64,000 bases of DNA from Fibrobacter sp. UWB2 (GCF_002210425.1 NZ_MWQK01000005.1:310001-374000), one strand, 5' to 3'. Shown: positions 54,101 to 62,768, counted from the stretch's first letter. Numbers and translations: made by a program. The notes: generated from the sequence alone by a model not told the origin.

Positions 54101-56875
54101 ATTCAAGCCCGCAATTATCTTGTTGTTACCGATAAAGACACCGCTGAATTTTCCAATCGGTTCAAAGCCCTTACATACAGTACTGTCGGCATTGCAATTT
54201 TCCTTGAACGAGACCGTAGCATTGATATTGCCCATGAGTTTGTAGTATGCATCAAGGCCGTATTCGTATTTGCCAATATACTTGAGATCATCGTAATTAT
54301 AAATTTTATAGGGGTTCGTTGCAGTCCCCGCTCCGGCAAGCACATTGACCGTCCCGTCATCCTTGAGCGTTCCCGGAAGCAGAGGTTCCATCCCCTTGAA
54401 ATACGGATAAGAAACGCCTTCCTGGATAGTCCATACATTTACAAAGTCATAGCCCTGGAACGTTCCCTGTTTCAGCATCTCCGCGGTTGTCTTGCCATTT
54501 CTATCATAATCAGCAAGAGAGCTATCGAAGAAGCAAGTGTTTGAATCCAAGGAACTGGAAAGCGAAAAGCCGGCAAATCCCCGTCCATCCGAAGCCTTGA
54601 TCATACTCGCAGAATAGACACGATAGATGCTTGGCGAATAGGAATCGACGAAACCGACAACGCCACCGACACGTTCATATCCCTTAATGACATTGATAGA
54701 AAAACCGTTTTCCAACCTAGTAGAAGCATCGCCTATCAAGCCGCCAACATACGTTGTTCCCTTAATGTTTCCAGTAGTGCCAACGACATTAATGCTATCA
54801 CCTACAGCCACCCCAATCAAGCCGCCAACAGACGACTCACCTTTGACATCGCCATTGAACGACACGACATTATGGATTAAAGACAAGCGTGCTTCGCCAG
54901 CCAAGGCGCCCACACACCAAGAGCCGACCACCTTCGTATTTTGCAGAGTCAAGTTTCGGACTGTCGCACCTTCCATATAACCGAACATTCCCGTAAAGTC
55001 GCGATTCGGCTCATCAATCGTCAGATTCTTGATAACATGATTTTTACCGTCAAACGAGCCCGTAAAAGCACGTACGCTGTCGCCAATCGGTTCAAATTTC
55101 AAACCCGAAGCATCGATATCCTTTGTCAATTCGTAATTAGCTATTAGCGGATAGGCAATGTCATTTCCGATTTTCTGGAGTTCAGCAAAAGTCGAGATTT
55201 CAATCTTGTTGGGAACTGCCATATAACTTGAAGTCCCCCAAACCGTATCGCCCTTGTTTACGACACCAATTCGGTAACCGAAATAGAGCGAATCTCTCCT
55301 AAGCGTCTTGCCATTCTCAGTAGAATCTATATTATCGCTCCATCTCGCCCAGCCAAGCCATTTACCGACAAGTTCGCCCTCCACATCGAAAAGCGAAGCA
55401 ATCTTCGGAGTCTCTTGCCATTTCGGGGCTGATGTCGGAACCGCAACCGGAATCGGAGATTTTTTCATAAAAGGATTATTCACCAAGTAGGGGAACGATT
55501 TACCTTCATCAATGTTCCAATAGCGAATAAATTTCCCTGTAGGGCTATAGCAATAACCTAAATGCACATAGTAGTCGCAAGTGTCAGTACCGTCAATGAC
55601 ATATTCATCATAACCTAAAGTATCCCAGCCCGCAAACGACGCAAATTTCATCATTTTTGCGGTCGTTAAGCCTGTGCCACCCGCACTCGTATCAAGTCCC
55701 GAAATCTCGGTATTCCAGTATGAACCCACAACCGCATCGGATGCACTTCCGACAAGTCCACCAACGTGGCTATTTCCCTGAACGACATTTGCCGCATATG
55801 AATATTGAGCCGTTCCGTTACCCACAAGGCCACCCACATATTCATCGCCACGAACCGCACCCATCGCAAAAGAGTTTGCCACCCCGCTACTTCCGCCAAT
55901 ACCGCCAACATAACGTTCGCCTTCGACGGATCCAAGTGCATAAGAAGCGTTTACAAAGCCGCCATTGCCGACAATTCCACCTACTTTATCACCAAAGTAA
56001 TAAAAACCATAATGCATCAAGTCCATTGTCGAAACACATTCATTGATATCGCCTTTGGAATATCCGACAATACCGCCGACATCATCTACGTCATCCTCCC
56101 AAGGAACAATCGTACCACTAGAACGCGACTGATAAACATTACCGGTCAAATATCCGACAATACCACCCACATCCTGATCCAAAATAATGATATTCACATC
56201 GGCTTCTGCATGGGCAACATCCATATCTGTTTCACCGACAATGCCGCCAACTCTTTGCGAGCCCTTGATGTCACCTTGGAACGAGACATCTTTGAGAACA
56301 GCTTTATCATTGTAGCGTTTCGTACCCTGACCGACAATACCACCCACATAATTTTGCCCTTGGACAAAGCCGTTCGTCACATGCACATTCTTGATAGAGC
56401 CCATCTGCTTGGCGGCAACACTTGCCACAAAATTCGATTCTGTTACGCGACCGGTCACATGAATACGGTCGAATTTCAAGTTAGAAACAGAACCACCCAA
56501 ATAAGAGATAAATGCAACATCATTTTCACACGGGAGCCAAATGGTCAAGTTGTTAATGGTATGGTTCTTTCCGTCGATATTACCCCAGAATATAATGCTA
56601 TCGGCGGCATCCTTGTTTTTTCCGATGGGAATGAATCCATTGCAGCCGTCTTCGTTGCACATCTCGTTTTTCGAAGCCGAAGCGTCGATATCCTTCGTCA
56701 AGACGTAATCCGAAGAATAGAGATAAGCGCCCTTGCCTATCGCCTTGAGGTCTTCGTAGTCTTCGATTTGGAACGGTTTACTTGCGGAACCGTCGCCTTT
56801 CATGGTGCCGTTAGCCGCAAAAGAGTGAATCGCAAATAGCGATAAAACAACAGTAAAAATGAATTGCGGTTTCAT
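51116..56875 (-). CDS. Giant GLUG-repeat surface protein with C-terminal secretion-type domain
   Basis: The ATG at 56875 is preceded by GAGGAA and starts a signal peptide (KPQFIFTVVLSLFAIHSFA); the product has 1,919 residues. The body holds four similar blocks. Each opens with a line such as QIEDYEDLKAIGKGAYLYSS, a LTKDIDASAS-type strand and a GNIDGKNHTINNLTI-type strand, and then has many GLUG repeats (VGGLVG, VGGIVGYSKGD, GGLVGFLGEASVADCYS). GLUG repeats build beta-helix passengers in adhesins. The last 90 residues (FEIPAAAAVKFSLIDMQGRV, VLQVGGMATENVMLL) look like a type IX sorting domain. It is the third gene of the cassette that begins at 59242, 35 bp after the FISUMP lipoprotein gene. 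A surface adhesin role is likely; the target is unknown. Confidence 0.85.
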   Translation of the reverse strand: MKPQFIFTVVLSLFAIHSFAANGTMKGDGSASKPFQIEDYEDLKAIGKGAYLYSSDYVLTKDIDASASKNEMCNEDGCNGFIPIGKNKDAADSIIFWGNIDGKNHTINNLTIWLPCENDVAFISYLGGSVSNLKFDRIHVTGRVTESNFVASVAAKQMGSIKNVHVTNGFVQGQNYVGGIVGQGTKRYNDKAVLKDVSFQGDIKGSQRVGGIVGETDMDVAHAEADVNIIILDQDVGGIVGYLTGNVYQSRSSGTIVPWEDDVDDVGGIVGYSKGDINECVSTMDLMHYGFYYFGDKVGGIVGNGGFVNASYALGSVEGERYVGGIGGSSGVANSFAMGAVRGDEYVGGLVGNGTAQYSYAANVVQGNSHVGGLVGSASDAVVGSYWNTEISGLDTSAGGTGLTTAKMMKFASFAGWDTLGYDEYVIDGTDTCDYYVHLGYCYSPTGKFIRYWNIDEGKSFPYLVNNPFMKKSPIPVAVPTSAPKWQETPKIASLFDVEGELVGKWLGWARWSDNIDSTENGKTLRRDSLYFGYRIGVVNKGDTVWGTSSYMAVPNKIEISTFAELQKIGNDIAYPLIANYELTKDIDASGLKFEPIGDSVRAFTGSFDGKNHVIKNLTIDEPNRDFTGMFGYMEGATVRNLTLQNTKVVGSWCVGALAGEARLSLIHNVVSFNGDVKGESSVGGLIGVAVGDSINVVGTTGNIKGTTYVGGLIGDASTRLENGFSINVIKGYERVGGVVGFVDSYSPSIYRVYSASMIKASDGRGFAGFSLSSSLDSNTCFFDSSLADYDRNGKTTAEMLKQGTFQGYDFVNVWTIQEGVSYPYFKGMEPLLPGTLKDDGTVNVLAGAGTATNPYKIYNYDDLKYIGKYEYGLDAYYKLMGNINATVSFKENCNADSTVCKGFEPIGKFSGVFIGNNKIIAGLNINRPDEDSVGLFRALAKGAKVSNVVFDTASYLGESYSYGPANTRGAIRGKDYVGVLAGVDNGATVENIFIKYDVAGENYVGSLAGKKSAGSVVRSASRFLVSGKENVGGLVGFLGEASVADCYSIANVVGTKNVGGLAGYSDNATVKNSFAAGQVTGDSKWGGLAGSDNKSTYTSVYYDTTLWYVNTTAAGDLRNTTEMVKKENYEGWDFDSTWKIAADSTYPYLSWLTKPYYISKTMKEKIYPNQAVDQTMMKMAGSGTEKDPFLIKTYGDLKSIGFGKYKLSAVYRLANDIDATASRTDERFAVGGTGFKPIGKYDVLEEFCNCYGVVLGGYAKQDTGAFTGEFHGGGHSIDSLFTGFWDKDHKAIGFIDTVAQSAIVDSLSFKGYSIGRNRELKIGGVATVNKGTIRNVNVDVLMDSIYQSAGFVFRNYGSIENVSVKGKVNNSNNVSGIALVNYGNIVGAEVDMRWEGGWCAAGVAVLNKGSIEKATVNATLKGSSGFMGGIAALNTAAGTISESKANVNVSGQESSRGDLSFSYEDGGEISEYYVIEGIAGLVAVDSGTVTNSTATGIIDAKNLNYIGGLIGKAYGKELKGLHASVDVVGSSYVGSFAALNQTTISESYATGSAKGTGIFSYSGAFVGKNEGLIERSFAMGNANAAAGFVGENDGTIKRSYSTGNVESTGNFVNNNQAVIEDCYSTGDMSAVEEFYGFGFVGVNGNDTKVRGYASGKSVKDGIRFCTGLPAKSQPSDEFYYLADACSDSTMSGKGLTNVQMMLKNSFKEFDFDSVWYMQEGVSYPLLRGLPNPPVAASENVSYKDNKSLAKNVRGKLLDDAFVMDSSAKKVLKLDSASEALLDSLENANAPSGTFNVLYRVGVLVENDTLWGKASTMELRVESPTSVRFSEKVVVRNASLGAVFQGGDIAVRFEIPAAAAVKFSLIDMQGRVVRVFDLGRRATGVHFETLNAGEIARGRYVGVLQVGGMATENVMLLKK

Positions 56876-56910
56876 ATTTTTCCTCATAGGTTCAAATAAC
56901 ATAAAAGCTC

Positions 56911-58389
56911 CTAGTTTTTAAGGCAACGGACTGAAAATCCGTTATTCTTCGGAAATTTTTTCACAGAAACGGTACCGTCGTTTCCAAAATAAATGGCGTA
57001 TGCAGCATTCTCGCTAGCCTCTGAATATTCAGCGGAACTCCAGATATAAGCTTTAAGCCCCTCGGAATCGAAGGAGCCGCTACGATACCATTCGCCATCG
57101 GCGACAGCTGAAAAACCGTAATCGTTCGTGCCATCCAAAGCATCCCAGCCAAATTGCGACTTGAGCACGGCAGCGGCCTTGGCCACTCCGCCAGCCACAG
57201 CAATCAAGGTATTCCACGATGTCGTATCCGGCAAGCGGTAGCCATCAGGACAAAGCGAATCTTTTGCCACATTCCAAGTGTAAAGACGGCCCATCAGGCT
57301 GCACTTTTCGGGATTGTTGTCATAGCACCACATATTCCCTTTCAATTCCGGCATTTTTACGTCATCAGCATAGTTCAAGTTCTGGGCCATCCAAACTTGT
57401 TCGCCGATTTTTACGGTTTTATAAACTTGTCCATCGCGGTTATCGACAATGGAATCGTACTGCACTTGCGGATTTAGAAAAGATTCCCGTGTCAAGCTTT
57501 CGCCAAAGCGTTCCACATACGTTTCGAACGCAGGAATCTCGCTTGCATAATTCAAGCCTTCGAGGTTTTGGCGAATTTTTTCAATTTGACCGTTTTCTTT
57601 TGCGGTGGCTACCCATTCCGCGACTTCCGACTTCGTTTCGTCATCGTCCCACAAACCGTTTTTCGCAATGGCAGAGCTGACTTCGTTTGTACGTTCTTCA
57701 AGCTTTGCTACATCCGCATCGGCTTGCATCAGCACGCTCACCGCAAGGAGTGCCGCGTTTCCGTCGCCTTTTTCGAAGATGTTCAAGTTTTCAAATTCAT
57801 CAACGTTATTCGCAATATCAAACGATGTGAGCACTTCGCGTTCCGCTTGGGCTTTCGCCGCCGCAAAGTCCATTTTCTCAACCGTCACAAGGTGCTTTAG
57901 GCGCTCGTATTCCAAGTGCGTGAGCAAGTTGACGTTCACAGTTTTTCGAACGCTAAGGTCGGTCAGAGCCTTGAGCGAGAGCTTATCCGAAGACTCTTTT
58001 CCGGTCACTTCGTTGAGGTAATAACCCGTCACTTCGAACAACGCACACGAAGATTTGAGATTGACGCCATCTATAGCAAAGTCGCCCTTGTCGCTTTTTA
58101 CGTTGCCTGTAAATTTTTCGTCAGTCAGCTCAAACGTCTTGCAATCCACGCCCTGCACGCTCACAACAGAACCCGTCACAAACGGTCCCTTCTGCGAAAC
58201 GCCCGCCACATCCAAATTCTTGACGGCGTAAATGCCGGCATCGTCCGAAGAACCGCCTGCAACCTCGGAATTCGAACATGCGACAAAGACGCACGAAATC
58301 AACGCAAGCAAAAGAATCATCAACTTTCGAAAACCGTTGATTTGAACTTTTCCAGTACAACCCGCCAAACCATTAACGTCGCATTTCAT
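56911..58389 (-). CDS. FISUMP-domain lipoprotein (one domain)
   Basis: The 492-residue product has a lipoprotein signal (LMILLLALISCVFVAC). The N-terminal 250 residues (VKNLDVAGVSQKGPFVTGSV, TVNVNLLTHLEYERLKHLV) are shared with the paralogue at 59425. The C-terminal domain (about 305-492) is a Fibrobacter succinogenes major paralogous (FISUMP) domain: YDSIVDNRDGQVYKTVKIG, VWMAQNLNYADD, YTWNVAKDSLCPDGYRLPD and YIWSSAEY...VRCLKN. Function of the family is unknown. The ATG at 58389 is chosen with GGAG about 10 bp upstream. It overlaps the TIGR02147 gene by 17 bp. Confidence 0.85.
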   Translation of the reverse strand: MKCDVNGLAGCTGKVQINGFRKLMILLLALISCVFVACSNSEVAGGSSDDAGIYAVKNLDVAGVSQKGPFVTGSVVSVQGVDCKTFELTDEKFTGNVKSDKGDFAIDGVNLKSSCALFEVTGYYLNEVTGKESSDKLSLKALTDLSVRKTVNVNLLTHLEYERLKHLVTVEKMDFAAAKAQAEREVLTSFDIANNVDEFENLNIFEKGDGNAALLAVSVLMQADADVAKLEERTNEVSSAIAKNGLWDDDETKSEVAEWVATAKENGQIEKIRQNLEGLNYASEIPAFETYVERFGESLTRESFLNPQVQYDSIVDNRDGQVYKTVKIGEQVWMAQNLNYADDVKMPELKGNMWCYDNNPEKCSLMGRLYTWNVAKDSLCPDGYRLPDTTSWNTLIAVAGGVAKAAAVLKSQFGWDALDGTNDYGFSAVADGEWYRSGSFDSEGLKAYIWSSAEYSEASENAAYAIYFGNDGTVSVKKFPKNNGFSVRCLKN

Positions 58390-59242
58390 TTTCACCAACT
58401 CCACTTACTTTATTTTCTTCACATTTGTCAAGCCGTTCACTTATCGGGAATAGTTGCAAATTCAAACGGTACACGCGCTGCGTCTTGTTACTTTCCGTAG
58501 CAATCGCAATAACACGGCGACGGCATTCCAAAAGTTCCTTCTTGATTTTTTCGTAAGAATCCTGCGTCAGCCCCACGACAACTCCCGACATAGAGCGTTC
58601 TGCAAGTGGCAAGTCCAACGCCTTCACGGCAAGCTCACCCATCTGGCGCTGTAAATCTTTCGCGGCAATCGGCACCGCATCCACGGAGCCCATCGATATG
58701 GACTTGTCCGTCTGCACATAATTCCCATTTCGGTCTTTTTTCAGGAGATTCGCATCTTCCAAAAACTCAAGCGTTTCAACAGCTTCCGCTGTAGAAATTT
58801 TCGGTTTGCACGCACGGGCCATTTCGGCAGGCCTTGCACCAGGCATATGCGGGGCAAGTTCACGGAGCAACGGATTTTTCCAAGACTTGTAGTAATCGAA
58901 TTCTTCGCCACCGAGCACACGAATCTTATGCGCTCTAGCCAACGCACAGCGTTTTTCGAACGCCGCCATTTTGGCCTCGTCCCCTTTGGCATGGGCGTAC
59001 GTCACCATCAAAACAAAATACGTCTTTTCGAATCCGGCAAGGCCCATGGCGTTCGCAACAGAACTTGCGGCACTAACGCTCAGATTCTTTTTCCCTTCAG
59101 CAACATACTTCAAAAAAATTGCCGACGTGAAACCGGCATTCTGAGCAAACTCACGCCAAGTAAAAGCGGAGTCGCGCTTGCGTTCATCGTAGTAATCCTG
59201 GATGAACTTGCGATAATCTGTATATTCAAGAATCGCCTTCAT
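58373..59242 (-). CDS. TIGR02147/DUF4423-type regulator of the GLUG cassette
   Basis: The 289-residue product starts MKAILEYTDYRKFIQDYYDE and carries the HTH-like span TWREFAQNAGFTSAIFLKYV...GKKNLSVSAASSVANAM (about residues 28-65). The C-terminal half has SISMGSVDAVPIAAKDLQRQ and MGELAVKALDLPLAERSMSG; the end is YRLNLQLFPISERLDK. It is closely related to the gene at 61853 across its whole length, which indicates duplication of the cassette. It overlaps the lipoprotein gene by 17 bp. The ATG is 5 bp after a TATATTTG box. Regulation of its own operon is proposed from the shared palindromes upstream. Confidence 0.85.
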   Translation of the reverse strand: MKAILEYTDYRKFIQDYYDERKRDSAFTWREFAQNAGFTSAIFLKYVAEGKKNLSVSAASSVANAMGLAGFEKTYFVLMVTYAHAKGDEAKMAAFEKRCALARAHKIRVLGGEEFDYYKSWKNPLLRELAPHMPGARPAEMARACKPKISTAEAVETLEFLEDANLLKKDRNGNYVQTDKSISMGSVDAVPIAAKDLQRQMGELAVKALDLPLAERSMSGVVVGLTQDSYEKIKKELLECRRRVIAIATESNKTQRVYRLNLQLFPISERLDKCEENKVSGVGENEMRR

Positions 59243-59247
59243 GATTA

Positions 59248-59255
59248 CAAATATA
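59248..59255 (-). promoter_or_regulatory. -7 box of the GLUG cassette
   Basis: TATATTTG on the minus strand (perfect TAnnTTTG) ends 5 bp before the ATG of the regulator gene. The message should be almost leaderless. Confidence 0.65.
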
Positions 59256-59271
59256 GTTTTTAAACATTATT

Positions 59272-59373
59272 GGAATACAAAAATTGCCGTTTTTAGCCTA
59301 ATTTTTACGTTTTTAGTCATTTTTAAACGAGTTTGCAAAATTTTAGAACACAAGTTGTATCCCTGGGATACAA
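59272..59373 (-). promoter_or_regulatory. Operator-like region: palindrome and half-sites upstream of the GLUG cassette
   Basis: TTGTATCCCTGGGATACAA (59355-59373) is a perfect 19-bp palindrome centred 122 bp before the start codon. Further half-sites are GAACACAA (59346-59353) and GGAATACAAAAA (59272-59283). The same elements with almost the same spacing precede the sister cassette at 62769-62867. The region between them is AT-rich. Confidence 0.65.
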
Positions 59374-59400
59374 AAAAAGACCTCGCCGTGAATAGCGAGG
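59374..59400 (-). terminator. Terminator after the double-FISUMP lipoprotein gene
   Basis: On the minus strand CCTCGC and GCGAGG form a stem with an 8-base loop (59400-59381), followed by TCTTTTT. The last T bases touch the palindrome at 59373. Confidence 0.88.
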
Positions 59401-59424
59401 CCTCGGGATGATGAGAACGAAAAA

Positions 59425-60982
59425 TTAGTCCTTCACGCAGCGGACACTTTGTCCATAAGTTTTTGAGCCTTGGTACAAATAGAATTTGGTATAAATGTTG
59501 TTTATATTCGAATACTGGGCTTCATACGCATCCTCTTCTTCGGAGGTCCAATAATAGACATTAGAACCAATGTTGCTCCAGTTAGTTTCAGAGATTCTTC
59601 GTCCAGTCGGGAGTGCCGTAAATCCATAGGCATCCACACCGTTATTGTCTTCTGTTCCGGCATAATCCCATCCGGTCAAAGCCTTGAGGGTATCGCCGGC
59701 CACGCCAGCATTCCCTAAGTACACGCTCAACCAGCCCCATTCATCACGAACCGGCAAGTGCCAACCGTCAGGACAAATTCCCTGTATCTGGCGATTAAGT
59801 CCACAAGTTTTGCCATAACCGCAATTCAATGGGTCCTTAGGATCATTTGCTAGCGCAACTGAATCAATCGCCGCAGCCCAAGTGTAATAGCGACCGCTCA
59901 CCTCGCAATATTTCGTGGTATCGTGGTAGCACCAGCTATTGCCCTTCAAACTCGGAGTCTTCACGCTATCGGCGTAGTTCAGATTCTCCGCCATCCACAC
60001 CTTTGAATAATCCCTTTCTTTCACTTCGATTTTCACAACTTTATACACACGCTTATCGCGAGGGTCAACCATTGAGTCGTATTTGATATTCGGATTAAAA
60101 CGCAATTCCTTAGGCACGTCCCAGCTCCAGCCGGAAGGAACTACAGAACTGCTACTCATTTTTACTTGACTACTGCTAGACACAACCACACTGCTACTCG
60201 ATTTTGCAGAACTGCTGCTAGACTTCGTTTCGCCAACACTAGAACTTGAAGAAGATTTAATCGCTGCAGTCGAAGGATCACCCTTGATGCAACGTACACT
60301 CTGTCCATATTTTTTTGAACCTTGGAACAAATAGAATTTAGTATAAATGTTGTTTATATTCGAATATCGCGCTTCATACGTACCATCCTCTTCGGAACTC
60401 CAATAATAAACATTAGAACCAACATTGCTCCAGCTAGATGTAGAAACCATCCTTCCGGTCGGAAGCGCCGCAAATCCATAGGCATCTACGCCGTTATTGT
60501 CAGCCGTTCCGGCGTAATCCCAGCCAGTCAGCGCCTTGAGGCTATCTCCGGCCACGCCAGCGTTCCCCAGAGCTACGCTCAACAATCCCCATTCATGGAG
60601 CGTCGGCAAATGCCAGCCGTCAGGGCAAATTCCCTGCACTCCGCGATTAATTCCACACGTCTTGCCATAACCGCAATTCAGCGGATTCTTTGAATCGTTT
60701 GCCAAAGCCACAGAGTCTATCGCCGCCGCCCAAGTGTAATAGCGACCGCTTACCTTACAATTTTTCTCATCATTATTGTAGCACCAGTTTTGGCCTTTCA
60801 AGCTCAGCGTCTTGACGCTATCGGCATAGTTCAAGTTTTCGGCCATCCACACTTGTGAATAATCATGCTCCTTCACTTCGATTTTTACAACTTTGTACAC
60901 TTGCTTGTCGCGCGGGTCGATTATCGAGTCGTACTTGATATTCGGATTCAGGCGAGCGGACTGCGGCACATCCCAGCTCCAC
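59425..60982 (-). repeat. Tandem FISUMP domain duplication, copies offset by 852 bp
   Basis: Three anchor points all give the same offset: ATAAATGTTG at 59491 and 60343, AGTGTAATAG at 59881 and 60733, CCAGCTCC at 60121 and 60973. Each copy is about 700 bp and carries one whole FISUMP domain; the remaining 150 bp encode the poly-Ser linker. 852 bp equals 284 codons, so the frame is kept. Confidence 0.85.
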
Positions 60983-61872
60983 CCATCTGTCTTGACGCTG
61001 TCGCTATTTTTTTCCTTTGAAACATTAGTAGCAAACGCATCGACCGCCGTTTCAAAATCGGGAACTTCATTTGCGAATCCCCAATTTTCCATATTCTTAC
61101 GAATGGAATCCATCACGGCTTTAGCCACGGCATTCGCAATCCAGTCGGTAATCGCTTTTTTCGTATCATCATCGTTCCACTTGCCGCTTTCTGCAAAGGA
61201 ATCATTGAATTTATCCAGACGTTTCGCAAGCGTTTTCACATCGGCATCGCCTTGCATCAACACGCTTATAGCAAGGAGCGTCGCATCCGCATCGCTTGTT
61301 CCAAAAATATCCAAATCTTCAAATTCGGCCGATTCACCAGCCATCCCGAATGCGGCAAGCACTTCCCTTTCAGCCAATTCCTTAGCCTCGTCGAAAGTCT
61401 TGCCCTTTTCAGTCACATAGTACATCACGCGCTCGTATTCCAAGTTCGTAAGCAAGTTGACATTCACATGCGTACGATCCTTAAGATTCGTTAACGCACG
61501 GAGCGTCATTTTATCCGAGACTTTTTTTCCCGTCATTTCGCTACGGTATTCGCCTGTCACTGCAACAACAGCACAAGTCGTAGACAAGTTCACCTTTTCA
61601 ACAACAAATTCACCCATGTTATTTTTGACTTCACCCTCAAAAACTTCATCCGTGAATTCCATTGTCTTGCAGTCGATTCCCTGCACCGTCACCGCGGAGC
61701 CCTTCACGAACGGGCCCTTTTGGGAAACGCCAGCAATATCTAGATTCTTGATGGCAAGCCCCGCATCTTCGGTAATGCCGCCCGCAACTTTATCTTCAGA
61801 ACAAGCAGCGAACATTCCTGCCGAAACAATGGCCATCCATAAAGTAAATGATTTACTTATGAGTTTTTTCAC
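59425..61872 (-). CDS. FISUMP-domain lipoprotein with two tandem FISUMP domains and a poly-Ser linker
   Basis: A near-perfect Shine-Dalgarno sequence (AAGGAGAAGG) stands just before the GTG at 61872, giving 815 residues and a 20-bp overlap with the regulator gene. The signal ends in IVSAGMFAAC. The N-terminal 290 residues (IKNLDIAGVSQKGPFVKGSA) match the paralogue at 56911. FISUMP domain 1 spans about residues 294-525, then a Ser-rich linker (SSSSSSVGETKSSSSSAKSS...), then domain 2 (about 581-815). The two domains are nearly identical in DNA, offset by 852 bp. Landmarks in both are NPNIKYDS, VWMAENLNYADSVKT, ICPDGWHLP and VYYWSSEE or VYYWTSEE. Function of the family is unknown; an outer-membrane surface location is likely. 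Confidence 0.88.
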   Translation of the reverse strand: MKKLISKSFTLWMAIVSAGMFAACSEDKVAGGITEDAGLAIKNLDIAGVSQKGPFVKGSAVTVQGIDCKTMEFTDEVFEGEVKNNMGEFVVEKVNLSTTCAVVAVTGEYRSEMTGKKVSDKMTLRALTNLKDRTHVNVNLLTNLEYERVMYYVTEKGKTFDEAKELAEREVLAAFGMAGESAEFEDLDIFGTSDADATLLAISVLMQGDADVKTLAKRLDKFNDSFAESGKWNDDDTKKAITDWIANAVAKAVMDSIRKNMENWGFANEVPDFETAVDAFATNVSKEKNSDSVKTDGWSWDVPQSARLNPNIKYDSIIDPRDKQVYKVVKIEVKEHDYSQVWMAENLNYADSVKTLSLKGQNWCYNNDEKNCKVSGRYYTWAAAIDSVALANDSKNPLNCGYGKTCGINRGVQGICPDGWHLPTLHEWGLLSVALGNAGVAGDSLKALTGWDYAGTADNNGVDAYGFAALPTGRMVSTSSWSNVGSNVYYWSSEEDGTYEARYSNINNIYTKFYLFQGSKKYGQSVRCIKGDPSTAAIKSSSSSSVGETKSSSSSAKSSSSVVVSSSSQVKMSSSSVVPSGWSWDVPKELRFNPNIKYDSMVDPRDKRVYKVVKIEVKERDYSKVWMAENLNYADSVKTPSLKGNSWCYHDTTKYCEVSGRYYTWAAAIDSVALANDPKDPLNCGYGKTCGLNRQIQGICPDGWHLPVRDEWGWLSVYLGNAGVAGDTLKALTGWDYAGTEDNNGVDAYGFTALPTGRRISETNWSNIGSNVYYWTSEEEDAYEAQYSNINNIYTKFYLYQGSKTYGQSVRCVKD

Positions 61873-62737
61873 TTTCCTTCTCCTTTTTAAACACAAGTCC
61901 TTTATTTTTATCATCACAATCGCCAAGTCGTTCGCTCAGCGGGAACAACTGCAAATTCAGGCGGTACACCTGTTCCGTCTCGTCATCCTCACTCGCAATC
62001 GCCACAATGCGGCGGCGAAAATCCGCGATTTCCTTCCTGATTTTTTCGTAAGCACGGCGCGTGAGCCCCATGGTAAGCCCCGACATGTCACGTTCCGAAA
62101 GCGGCAAGTCCAAAGCCTTCACCGCAAATTCCCCCATCTGGCGCTGCATATCACGAGCCGCCACAGGCACCGCATCGACCGATCCCATCGAAAGGGATTT
62201 GTCTGTCTGTTCGTAGTTTCCGCTCTTGTCCTTCTTCAAGAGCTTCGCGCGCACCAAAAAGTCTAGTGTCTCGGAGACCTCCGCCGCAGAAATCTGCGGC
62301 TTGCACTTACGAGCCATGTCAAGAGGCTTGGCACCAGGCATGTGCGGAGCAATCTCGCGCAGCACCGGATTCTTCCACGACTTGAAATAATCGAATTCCT
62401 CGTTCCCGAGCACACGCACCTTGTGGGCATGCGCGAGCGCACAGCGTTCTTCGAACGCGGCTCGTCTCGCCTTGTCATCTTTCGCATGCGCATACGAAAC
62501 CATCAGAACAAAGTACGTCTGTTCGAACCCGGCAAGCCCCATCGCCGCAGCAACGGACCCTGCCGACCCTACACTCAGATTCTTTTTGCCCTCGCAAACG
62601 TACTTCAAATACACAGCCGACGAAAATCCTGCATCACGCGCAAAATCACGCCACGTAAAAGCCGAGCTGCGCTTGCGTTCATCGTAGTAATCCTGGATGA
62701 ACTTGCGGTAGTCTGTGTATTCTACAATCTCCTTCAT
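61853..62737 (-). CDS. TIGR02147/DUF4423-type regulator of the double-FISUMP cassette
   Basis: The ATG at 62737 is chosen because a TATATTTG box ends 5 bp before it; the longer frame would start inside the promoter. The 294-residue product begins MKEIVEYTDYRKFIQDYYDE, with HTH-like TWRDFARDAGFSSAVYLKYV and GKKNLSVGSAGSVAAAMGLA. The C-terminal half has SLSMGSVDAVPVAARDMQRQ and MGEFAVKALDLPLSERDMSG, and ends near YRLNLQLFPLSERLGD. It is a close paralogue of the 58373 gene and more distant from 12870. It overlaps the lipoprotein gene by 20 bp, which implies translational coupling. Confidence 0.87.
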   Translation of the reverse strand: MKEIVEYTDYRKFIQDYYDERKRSSAFTWRDFARDAGFSSAVYLKYVCEGKKNLSVGSAGSVAAAMGLAGFEQTYFVLMVSYAHAKDDKARRAAFEERCALAHAHKVRVLGNEEFDYFKSWKNPVLREIAPHMPGAKPLDMARKCKPQISAAEVSETLDFLVRAKLLKKDKSGNYEQTDKSLSMGSVDAVPVAARDMQRQMGEFAVKALDLPLSERDMSGLTMGLTRRAYEKIRKEIADFRRRIVAIASEDDETEQVYRLNLQLFPLSERLGDCDDKNKGLVFKKEKESEKTHK

Positions 62738-62742
62738 GTGTA

Positions 62743-62750
62743 CAAATATA
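62743..62750 (-). promoter_or_regulatory. -7 box of the double-FISUMP cassette
   Basis: TATATTTG on the minus strand matches TAnnTTTG exactly and ends 5 bp before the ATG at 62737. Confidence 0.65.
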
Positions 62751-62768
62751 GACATTTATACACTTTTC

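Noticed and set aside
51116-56875. Possible CRISPR or tandem DNA repeat in the GLUG gene
   Set aside because: The repeats are degenerate at DNA level and conserved at protein level (VGGLVG-type), so this is a protein repeat.
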